DNA from: Aromatoleum toluclasticum ATCC 700605
Lineage (GTDB): Bacteria > Pseudomonadota > Gammaproteobacteria > Burkholderiales > Rhodocyclaceae
Assembly: GCF_000378245.1 (NCBI RefSeq)
Contig: NZ_KB899495.1
Coordinates: forward strand, 25,638-89,637
Reading direction: 5' to 3'
Length of the DNA stretch: 64,000 nucleotides
Below, in pieces: positions 17,498-24,455 of the stretch. Position 1 is the stretch's first letter, and every line of letters begins with the position of its first letter. The notes below the pieces were generated by a model. That model was not told where the DNA came from. It saw nothing but the letters and a program-made list of their open reading frames with translations, and made no database searches. The translations under genes were made by a program, and so were the position numbers.

Positions 17498-18412
17498 TCA
17501 GTGGCGGAACTTCGGGTCGAGCGTGTCGCGCAGCGCGTCGCCCAGCAGGCTGAACGCGAACACTGTGAGGCTGATCGCGAGGCCCGGAAAGATCACCGTC
17601 CAGGGCGCCTGCGAGAACGACTGCACCGCGACGCCCGACAGCATCAAGCCCCACGACGGCGTCGGATCGGTGACGCCGACGCCGAGGTAGGACAGCGCCG
17701 CCTCGAGCAGGATGGTCTGTGCGGTGAAGGCCGAGACCAGCACGAGCCACGGCGCAGCGAGGTTCGGCGCCATGTGGCCGAGTACGATGCGCGGGTGCGA
17801 GAAGCCCGCGGCGCGCGCCGCGTCGATGTAGGGCATCGTGCGCACCGTAAGCGCAGCCGCGCGGATCACGCGCGCGGCCTTCGGCATGTAGGGAATCGCC
17901 ACCGCGAACATCAGGTTCGCGTCGATGCCGTAGATCTCGTGGCGGCCGAGCACCGCGGCGACGATCAGCGCTAGGATGATCACCGGCAGCGACAGCAAGA
18001 TGTCGACGAAGCGCTGCAGCACGGTATCGACCCAGCCGCCGAAGTATGCCGACGTCACTCCGAGCAGGCCCCCGGCGATGCCGCCCAGCAGCGACGAGCA
18101 GATGCCGAGGATCAGCGCGGTGCGCGCACCATAGACGAGCCGCGAGAAGATATCGCGCCCGAACTCGTCGGTGCCGGCCCAGTGCGTGGCGTCGGGCGGC
18201 AGCAGCAGCTTCGCGAAGTCCGTCGCGAGCGGATCGTACGGCGCAACCCACACGGCGAACACGCCCGCGAACAGGATCACCAGGATGATCAGCGCGCTCG
18301 CGAGCCCCAACGGCTGCTCGCGAGCGAACCGCCCGATTCCCTTCAGCCACCTCAGCCCGCGTCGCCCTGCCGGGCGCGCCGCGCGCTCGAAAGGCACAGC
18401 CATCGCTTCCAT
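17498..18412 (-). CDS. ABC transporter permease, DppC-like
   Basis: The 304-residue membrane protein has about six hydrophobic segments and the DppC/OppC N-terminal pattern (PLGLASALIILVILFAGVFAVWVAPYDPLATD). The cytoplasmic EAA-type loop reads YIDAARAAGFSHPRIVLGHMAPN, with FGRDIFSRLVYGARTAL upstream. I used ATG 18412 (MEAMAVPFERAAR) because GGAGAGATCGAC precedes it; the frame opens 66 bases earlier. It pairs with the DppB-like permease encoded 40 bases upstream. Confidence 0.92.
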   Translation of the reverse strand: MEAMAVPFERAARPAGRRGLRWLKGIGRFAREQPLGLASALIILVILFAGVFAVWVAPYDPLATDFAKLLLPPDATHWAGTDEFGRDIFSRLVYGARTALILGICSSLLGGIAGGLLGVTSAYFGGWVDTVLQRFVDILLSLPVIILALIVAAVLGRHEIYGIDANLMFAVAIPYMPKAARVIRAAALTVRTMPYIDAARAAGFSHPRIVLGHMAPNLAAPWLVLVSAFTAQTILLEAALSYLGVGVTDPTPSWGLMLSGVAVQSFSQAPWTVIFPGLAISLTVFAFSLLGDALRDTLDPKFRH

Positions 18413-18452
18413 GTCGATCTCTCCGTTGATTGTGTCCGTCGGGTTCCCGCGT

Positions 18453-19406
18453 TCAGCGCAGGCGCACGCGCGGGTCAAGCGCTGCGTACAGCAGATCCGT
18501 CGCGAAATTGACGCTGACGAAGAACACCGCGAACAGCATCACCAGCCCCTGGATCAGCGTGAAGTCGTTCTGGCCGACGGCTTGGATCAGCAGCTTGCCG
18601 ATGCCGTTGAGGTTGAACACCTGCTCGGTGACAACGAGCCCGCCGAGCAGGAACGCGAACTCCATGCCGACCACTGTCACCGCGGGCAGCAGCGCGTTAC
18701 CGAGCGCGTGCCGCGCGACGATGGTCGATTCGCGCACGCCCTTCGAGCGCGCGGTGCGGATGTAGTCCTCGTTGAGCACTTCGAGCAGCGACGAGCGCAG
18801 CATCCGCGCGATCATCGCCGACATGCGTGCGCCCACCACGAGCGCGGGCCAGATCAGCTGCGTGAGGTTGCCGAGTGGATCTTCGAAGAGCGAGATGTGC
18901 TCGATCGGCGGCCCCCACTCGAACACCAGCAGCAGGCCCAGCAGCACCAGCATGCCGAGCCAGAACGCCGGCACCGACAGCCAGGCGACCGTCAGGACGC
19001 GGATCGCCTGGTCAAGCCAGCTGCCGTGCGCGAGCGCCGACGCGATACCGAGCGGCACGGCAATGACGATCGCAATGACGGTCGCCATCACCGCAACCTC
19101 CATCGTCACCGCGAGCCGGCTCGAGATCTCCTCGGCGACCGGGCGGCCGGTCCACATCGAACGGCCGAGCTCGAGGCGCACAAGCCCGCCCATCCATTCG
19201 GCGAACTGCTCGTGCGTAGGGCGGTCAAGGCCGAGGCGCGTGCGCTCGGCGGCGAGCACCTCCTCGGACACATTGCCCCCTTCGGCCAGATACTTCGCCT
19301 CGACGACGTCGCCGGGCAGCACGCGCAGCAGCAGGAAGATCAGCGCGGCCACGCCCGCAAGCGTGAGAACGAGCTGGAGCAGCTTGGCACCAAGATATCG
19401 CGGCAC
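18453..19406 (-). CDS. ABC transporter permease, DppB-like
   Basis: The 317-residue product matches DppB/OppB: an N-terminal helix followed by a long periplasmic loop, five more hydrophobic segments and the EAA loop YIRTARSKGVRESTIVARHALGNALLP. The C-terminal NFATDLLYAALDPRVRLR is typical. It forms the translocation pore with the DppC-like partner. It starts 13 bases after the stop of the ATPase gene. Confidence 0.92.
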   Translation of the reverse strand: MPRYLGAKLLQLVLTLAGVAALIFLLLRVLPGDVVEAKYLAEGGNVSEEVLAAERTRLGLDRPTHEQFAEWMGGLVRLELGRSMWTGRPVAEEISSRLAVTMEVAVMATVIAIVIAVPLGIASALAHGSWLDQAIRVLTVAWLSVPAFWLGMLVLLGLLLVFEWGPPIEHISLFEDPLGNLTQLIWPALVVGARMSAMIARMLRSSLLEVLNEDYIRTARSKGVRESTIVARHALGNALLPAVTVVGMEFAFLLGGLVVTEQVFNLNGIGKLLIQAVGQNDFTLIQGLVMLFAVFFVSVNFATDLLYAALDPRVRLR

Positions 19407-19419
19407 GGATCATCTCCCG

Positions 19420-21543
19420 TCAGATTTTCAGGCAGGCCACGCGGTGGCCGGGGCGCACTTCGCGCAGCTCAGGCACCGTGAGGCTGCATTCAGCGTCGGC
19501 AACGGGGCAGCGCGTGCGGAACGGACAGCCCGACGGCGGCGCGAAGGGGCTCGGTAGTTCGCCGCGGATCAGCGCCGCCTCGCGCTGCTTCTCCTTCACC
19601 GGGTCCGGCGTCGGGGCCGCCTCGAGCAGCAGGCGCGTGTAGGGATGCAGCGGCTCGCGGTAGAGACTTTCGCGGCTCGCGACCTCCATCACGCGGCCGA
19701 GGTACATCACCATCACCCGCGTCGAGATGTGGCGCACGACCGCGAGATCGTGTGCGATGAAGAGATACGCGATGCTGTGCTTCTCCTGCAGGTCGGCGAG
19801 GAGATTGACAATCTGCCCCTGGATCGACACGTCGAGCGCCGACACCGCCTCGTCGCAGACGATGAAGGACGGCTCCATCGCGAGCGCCCGCGCGATGCCG
19901 ACCCGCTGGCGCTGTCCGCCCGAGATCTGGTGCGGGAAACGGTCGTGCAGGTCGGGGCGCAGGCTGACCTGCGCCAGCAGCTCATCGACACGCTCGCGCG
20001 TGGCGGCCGCGCCGCTCGTTATGCGGTGTACGCGCAGCGGCTCGGCGATGATGTCGCCGATCGACTTGCGCGGGTTCAGCGACGCGTACGGGTCCTGAAA
20101 CACGACCTGGAAGCGGCGCCGCAGCGCGCGCAGCTCGCCGTGACCGGCGTGCGTGACGTCGCGCCCCTCGAACTCGATACGTCCGGCCGTCGGCTCCTCG
20201 AGTCGCAACAGCAGTCGGCCCACCGTCGATTTGCCGCAGCCCGACTCGCCGACGAGCCCCAGCGTCTCGCCGACGTCGATCGTGAAGCTCACATCGGAGA
20301 CCGCCTTCACGGTGCGGTTCGGCCCGCCCCAGCTCGACTGCACCGCATAGTGGCGCGTCAGTCCGTCGACGCGCACGAGGACCTTGCGCGCCGGCGCCGC
20401 CGGTTCGTTCTGCCCGGGCTGCGCGGCGCCATAGGCGTTGCCGACCCAGCGCACGCGTCCGTCGGCGAGCTCGTCGGCGCGCAGGCATGCCGACAGCCCT
20501 CCGGTGTCGGTCGGACGCAGCGCCGGCACCTCGCGCAGGCAGGCCGCGACGGCCTGCGGACAGCGCGGTGCGAAGCGGCAGCCTTCCTGCGCCTTCGACA
20601 GATCCGGCGGCAAGCCTTCGATCGCTTCGAGCCGCGCACGCCGCTCGCTGTCGAGCCGCGGCACCGAGCACAGCAACCCGGCCGTATAGAGATGGCGCGG
20701 CCGGAAGAACACCGCTTCGGCGCTGCCCTGCTCGGCCACGCGCCCCGCGTACATCACGACTACGCGGTCCGCGTAGCGTGCGACGACGCCGAGGTTGTGC
20801 GTGATGATGACCATCGCGATGCCCAGGCGCACCGACAGGTCCTTCATCAGCTCGAGGATCTGCGCCTGGATCGTGACGTCGAGGGCGGTGGTCGGCTCGT
20901 CGGCGATGATCAGCTTCGGATCGCACGCGAGCCCGATAGCGATCATCACACGCTGGCGCATGCCGCCCGAGAACTGATGCGGATACTGGTCGAGCCGGGA
21001 CTCGGCCTCCGGCACGCCGACCAGCGTCAGCAGCTCGGCCGCGCGCTGCCGCGCCTGGTCGGCGCTCATGCCCTTGTGGATGCGCAGTGACTCGGCGATC
21101 TGGTAACCGACCGTCAGGATCGGATTCAGCGACGTCATCGGATCCTGGAAGATCATCGCGATGTCGCGGCCGCGGATCTCGCGCATCGCCTTCGCGTCGA
21201 GCGTCAGCAGATCGCGGCCTTCGAAGTTGATCCGCCCCCCGGTCACGTGGCCGGCGTCAGGAAGCAAGCCCATGATCGACAGCGCGGTGACCGACTTCCC
21301 CGACCCCGACTCGCCGACGACCGCGACGACCTCGTTGCGATCGACCTCGAAACTGACGTCCGTGAGCGCTTCGGTGTGCCCCCGGGCGGTCTTGAATGCG
21401 ACGTGCAGTCCCTGCACCGACAGCAACGGACCGTTGTAACAGCGCTCGCCGAAGGGCGCGTGCCGTCCGTCGGGCGTGTGCCGGCCCGCTCTACTCGGCT
21501 CGTCCGCAACGCGCGCCATCATGGCTTCGCAGAAAGCCACCAT
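19420..21543 (-). CDS. Fused dipeptide-type ABC ATPase (DppD-DppF)
   Basis: The 707-residue product contains two complete nucleotide-binding domains. Domain 1 (residues about 40-300) has GESGSGKS, the signature FSGGMRQRV and Walker [13 protein letters not shown]. Domain 2 (about 385-640) has [24 protein letters not shown] and [12 protein letters not shown]. Each is followed by the oligopeptide-type C-terminal extension with clustered cysteines ([14 protein letters not shown] and [14 protein letters not shown]), which in this family can hold an FeS cluster. Start ATG 21543 has GAGGAGAG at good spacing. It is the first gene of the importer operon, with a GTATACACAA site about 70 bases upstream. 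Confidence 0.93.
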   Translation of the reverse strand: MVAFCEAMMARVADEPSRAGRHTPDGRHAPFGERCYNGPLLSVQGLHVAFKTARGHTEALTDVSFEVDRNEVVAVVGESGSGKSVTALSIMGLLPDAGHVTGGRINFEGRDLLTLDAKAMREIRGRDIAMIFQDPMTSLNPILTVGYQIAESLRIHKGMSADQARQRAAELLTLVGVPEAESRLDQYPHQFSGGMRQRVMIAIGLACDPKLIIADEPTTALDVTIQAQILELMKDLSVRLGIAMVIITHNLGVVARYADRVVVMYAGRVAEQGSAEAVFFRPRHLYTAGLLCSVPRLDSERRARLEAIEGLPPDLSKAQEGCRFAPRCPQAVAACLREVPALRPTDTGGLSACLRADELADGRVRWVGNAYGAAQPGQNEPAAPARKVLVRVDGLTRHYAVQSSWGGPNRTVKAVSDVSFTIDVGETLGLVGESGCGKSTVGRLLLRLEEPTAGRIEFEGRDVTHAGHGELRALRRRFQVVFQDPYASLNPRKSIGDIIAEPLRVHRITSGAAATRERVDELLAQVSLRPDLHDRFPHQISGGQRQRVGIARALAMEPSFIVCDEAVSALDVSIQGQIVNLLADLQEKHSIAYLFIAHDLAVVRHISTRVMVMYLGRVMEVASRESLYREPLHPYTRLLLEAAPTPDPVKEKQREAALIRGELPSPFAPPSGCPFRTRCPVADAECSLTVPELREVRPGHRVACLKI

Positions 21544-21611
21544 GTCTCACTCTCCTCGTCTCCACCGATGGTGCACTGGAGCCCAGCGCTAACGGTGTTT
21601 TTTTATGCTTA

Positions 21612-21622
21612 GGTATACACAA
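21612..21622. promoter_or_regulatory. GGTATACACAA candidate GntR/FCD operator, site 2
   Basis: Identical over 11 bases to the site at 14976-14986. It lies 69 bases upstream of the ABC importer operon in the 324-base gap between that operon and ubiD. Shared control of the importer with the acyl-CoA operon by the GntR/FCD proteins is inferred. Confidence 0.6.
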
Positions 21623-21747
21623 CGTTCGTATTTGTATTTTTAACGATCATACTCCGATACGGATCGTGTACCACAAAAAAATAAAATTTCGACGAGTCGG
21701 GCCCGCCTCACCGCGCGCACGTCGCGGCGGGCGCGCCTTTTCCCGGT

Positions 21748-21772
21748 CCCGCTTCCCGCTGCGGGAAGCGGG
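21748..21772. terminator. Perfect inverted repeat downstream of ubiD
   Basis: Arms CCCGCTTCCCGC and GCGGGAAGCGGG flank a single base. It lies 96 bases past the ubiD stop and before the ABC operon promoter. It would form a strong hairpin at the end of the ubiD transcript, but no run of T follows, so it could also be a protein-binding palindrome. The rest of the gap from 21544 to 21867 holds the GGTATACACAA site and nothing else recognised. Confidence 0.4.
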
Positions 21773-21867
21773 CGATCCCGTCGGCGGCCCCCGCCGGATA
21801 CGCTGCCGGGCCTCCGTTTCGAGCCCGGCAACCGCCGTGCGGACGTGGATCGCCGCGCCGCCCCCGC

Positions 21868-23460
21868 TCACTCTTCGCCGGGCTGCTTGCCGGGCTCGAA
21901 GCCGCCGACTTCATGGTAGACGACCTTGTTCTCCTCCTCGAACGCCCGCACCGTAGGGATCTGTCCCGGCAGGCCGAGCTCGCTCCAGCGCGAGGCGACC
22001 TTGTCGTAGGTCTGGCGACTCAGCGTCGTGCGCTTCGAGAACACCGGCAGATGGCGGTGATCCTTGCATGCGTTGATCAGCGCCTTCGAGCCGTACGGGC
22101 GCTTCTCGGGCGGGTTCTGCGTGGGATCAAGCCAAGTGCTCCAGGTGTTGCGCAGGATGTCGATGTCGTCGATCGGGTTGCAGCGGCTCGCCATCGCCCA
22201 AATCACCTGATCCATGTCGGTCGGGTCGATGTCCTCGTCGACCGCGATGATCAGCTTCGTGTAGTACGCGCCGCCCGGGCACTGCGCGGCGAGCGCGAGC
22301 GCCTGCGCGGCGTGGCCCGCGTAACGCTGCTCGAGGCTGATGACGGTGACGCCGAAGCCGCCCGCCGCCGCCGGATGCGCGTAGACGCCGGCGATGCCGG
22401 GGATGCCGAGCTTGTCGAGGTCGTCCCAGATCTTCGCCGAGCGCACGATCGAGAAGAAACCGCTCTGCTCGCACGACGGGTAGTCGGCCATCAGCGCGTT
22501 GGTCAGGATCGGGTTCGAGCGGTGATGCACCGCGGTGACCTCGACCAGCGGACAACCCGCCTCGGGGCGGCCGTAGTAACCCGGGAACTCGCCGAACGGA
22601 CCTTCGGGCTTGACCGAATTCGGCCGGATGATGCCCTCAATGACGAGTTCGGCGTTCGCGGGCAACAGGAGGTCCGTTGTCGTGCCGCGCACGACCGGGA
22701 TCGCCTGCCCCTTGATGCCGCCGGCGAACTCGTACTCGGACACGTTCTTCGGGAAGGTCTGCGAGCCCACCATCATGAACAGCGGGTCGATGCCCCACGC
22801 CGCGGCGACCTGGATCGGCTCGCCCTTCTGCCAGGCGCGCGTGATGTGCAGCCGCGCATCCTTGCCCGGCGACATGTACAGGCCGACCTGGTTCTTGCCC
22901 TGCAGCATCATCCGGTAGGTGCCGATGTTCAGATACCCGCTGTCCGGGTCGCGCGTGATCACCGCGTCGGCCGTGCCGGCGTAGCGCCCGCCGTCGAGCG
23001 GCCAGTGCCTCGGGATCGGCAGCTGGTTGAGATCGATCTGGTCGCCGGTCAACGTGTTCTGGCACACCGGTGCTTCGGCGCGCGACACCTCACGCGGCGG
23101 GATGCGCTGCTTGAGCTTGTCCTTGGCGCGGCGGATCAGTTCGACGGTCGGCGTATCGACCGGCTCCTCGAGCGTCAGCGCGACGCGTTTCAGGCTCGGG
23201 CCGAGGATGTTCCACAGCAGCCGCGCGCCGATCTTGCTGTCCTCGAAACCGGCGGCCTTCTCGAACAGCACCGCGGGCGACGGCTGCTGCTTCGCGAGCA
23301 GGTAACCGACTGCACTCATTTCCTCGTCGCGATCGACGGGCTGTTTCACGCGCACGAGCTCGCCCATTTGCTCGACGCGGCTCAACCACTCGCGCAAGTC
23401 CTGGATCGGCTCGCTCGCCGTGCTGCTGTCGATCCGTTCTGCCTCAAGACGCTTGTTCAT
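21868..23460 (-). CDS. UbiD-family prenyl-FMN-dependent (de)carboxylase
   Basis: The 530-residue product is a full-length UbiD protein. The catalytic Glu pair is in PEGPFGEFPGYYG (Glu286 and Glu291), with the partner Arg in GTYRMMLQGKNQ (Arg183). EVTAVHHRSNPIL and the C-terminal DPTDMDQVIWAMASRCNP metal/cofactor segments are present. The family reversibly decarboxylates unsaturated or aromatic acids and needs prenyl-FMN from UbiX. At about 59 kDa it is near the size reported for phthaloyl-CoA decarboxylase, but that alone does not define a substrate. It is transcribed alone, divergent from the molybdoenzyme operon, with an operator shared with ubiX. Start ATG 23460 has GGGGGAGCT upstream. Confidence 0.93.
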   Translation of the reverse strand: MNKRLEAERIDSSTASEPIQDLREWLSRVEQMGELVRVKQPVDRDEEMSAVGYLLAKQQPSPAVLFEKAAGFEDSKIGARLLWNILGPSLKRVALTLEEPVDTPTVELIRRAKDKLKQRIPPREVSRAEAPVCQNTLTGDQIDLNQLPIPRHWPLDGGRYAGTADAVITRDPDSGYLNIGTYRMMLQGKNQVGLYMSPGKDARLHITRAWQKGEPIQVAAAWGIDPLFMMVGSQTFPKNVSEYEFAGGIKGQAIPVVRGTTTDLLLPANAELVIEGIIRPNSVKPEGPFGEFPGYYGRPEAGCPLVEVTAVHHRSNPILTNALMADYPSCEQSGFFSIVRSAKIWDDLDKLGIPGIAGVYAHPAAAGGFGVTVISLEQRYAGHAAQALALAAQCPGGAYYTKLIIAVDEDIDPTDMDQVIWAMASRCNPIDDIDILRNTWSTWLDPTQNPPEKRPYGSKALINACKDHRHLPVFSKRTTLSRQTYDKVASRWSELGLPGQIPTVRAFEEENKVVYHEVGGFEPGKQPGEE

Positions 23461-23534
23461 TCCAGCTCCCCCAAGAAAAGGTAAGACCCGCCATCCTTAG
23501 CGCACGCCGGCGGTCGCGTGATTGCTTTTTACAT

Positions 23535-23568
23535 GTCTCATATTGTGAGACTGTAGAATGCTTGTCAA
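23535..23568 (-). promoter_or_regulatory. ubiD promoter with operator over the -10
   Basis: On the minus strand a perfect TTGACA (23563-23568) is followed after 17 bases by a weak -10, CAATAT (23540-23545). The palindrome GTCTCATATTGTGAGAC (23535-23551) covers the -10. Read on the other strand it is GTCTCACAATATGAGAC, matching the ubiX operator at 15 of 17 positions. A partial second copy, CTCATATT, occurs near 23611. Binding there should repress ubiD. Confidence 0.65.
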
Positions 23569-23735
23569 CGAAAATTTTTCTGAACCGGAAAAAAAGTTTT
23601 CTCATATTTACAGGAGATGATTGGCGACGACAGAAAATTCGGCAGGCTTATTGAGACGCACCCCATCAATTTATTGATCTCGATCTACGAGACTACATAA
23701 ATGAAACGTGATGCTGATTCTTGTGAATCCCCGGG

Positions 23736-23790
23736 TTGACGAAACGGATTTCGGCGTCTAACTTTCAATTCATCATACGTGTGATCATTA
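23736..23790 (+). promoter_or_regulatory. Promoter and operator of molybdoenzyme operon 1
   Basis: TTGACG (23736-23741) and TAACTT (23759-23764) are 17 bases apart. The element ATCATACGTGTGATCATTA (23772-23790) follows where transcription should start. The same layout, TTGACA-17-TAAGGT then a near-identical 19-base element, precedes molybdoenzyme operon 2. The leader up to the first gene is about 300 bases. Confidence 0.6.
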
Positions 23791-23858
23791 GAGTCCCGTC
23801 CCCGACCCGAAGTCCCGGAACGGAGCGGGCTCGTCGAAGCGCGAGGGAATGGCATTTT

Positions 23859-23880
23859 AATGAATGATCAGTCACTCATT
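23859..23880. promoter_or_regulatory. Second palindrome in the long leader of operon 1
   Basis: AATGAATGA and TCACTCATT form an imperfect palindrome around TCAG, of the kind bound by TetR-like repressors. It lies in the 284-base stretch between the mapped promoter and the MoaD-like gene. That stretch also holds a 7-base stem (24000-24006 with 24021-24027) but no convincing small gene. The binding protein is unknown. Confidence 0.4.
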
Positions 23881-24074
23881 ACTCGAAGCGTAGCGACCAA
23901 GGCGGGCGAGGACGTGCGAACGCATCCCGTTCCGCTAGACGGAGCAACGCAGCGATCCCTGCACGCGCGGCGCGGCGCGATGCCGGCAGCCCGCCACGTG
24001 GCTCACCCGCCGCAGTGAGAGTGAGCCCCGAGGCGAGGGACGGCCCGCACGCGCCGGTTCCAGCTGCCGGCACC

Positions 24075-24452
24075 GTGCGCTGGGACATGGCGGTCTCAGA
24101 TCGGCACTTCTGGGCACCCGCGCCCCCCGCCGTCCCTGACGCCGATATCGCATCGGCCGCGACCGAGGTCCGCGTCCGTCTCTTCGGCGCCCTCGCTCCG
24201 GCAGGGCTGCCCCAGCCCGTCGTTTTGCGGCTCGCGCCGCCCGCGACGGTCGCGAGCGTGCTCGCGTCGCTCGGCCGCGTGCTGGGCCCGGAGCGCGTCA
24301 CCGATCTGGCCGACACCCACGGCAGGAAACGGCGCACCTGCCGGCTCTTCGTCGATGGCCGCGCGGTCGACGAGGTCGAAACCGCCCTCGTTCCGGGCGC
24401 GCGGCGCACCGACATCGAAATCATCGTGCTTGCGGGAATCGAAGGAGGCTAG
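24075..24452 (+). CDS. MoaD/ThiS-like ubiquitin-fold sulfur carrier (copy 1)
   Basis: The product of about 125 residues has a beta-grasp core (ATEVRVRLFGAL...VVLRLAPPATVASVLASLGRVLG) and ends exactly in Gly-Gly (VLAGIEGG). That is the tail MoaD and ThiS use to carry sulfur as a thiocarboxylate. The extension before the core and the segment RRTCRLFVDGRAVDEV are shared with the paralogue at 51493-51891. I propose GTG 24075 because VRWD-AV aligns with the start MNVRWDAVV of that paralogue; ATG 24087 is the alternative. It sits 3 bases before the molybdoenzyme gene, suggesting a dedicated role in maturing that enzyme. Confidence 0.8.
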   Translation: MRWDMAVSDRHFWAPAPPAVPDADIASAATEVRVRLFGALAPAGLPQPVVLRLAPPATVASVLASLGRVLGPERVTDLADTHGRKRRTCRLFVDGRAVDEVETALVPGARRTDIEIIVLAGIEGG

Positions 24453-24455
24453 CGA

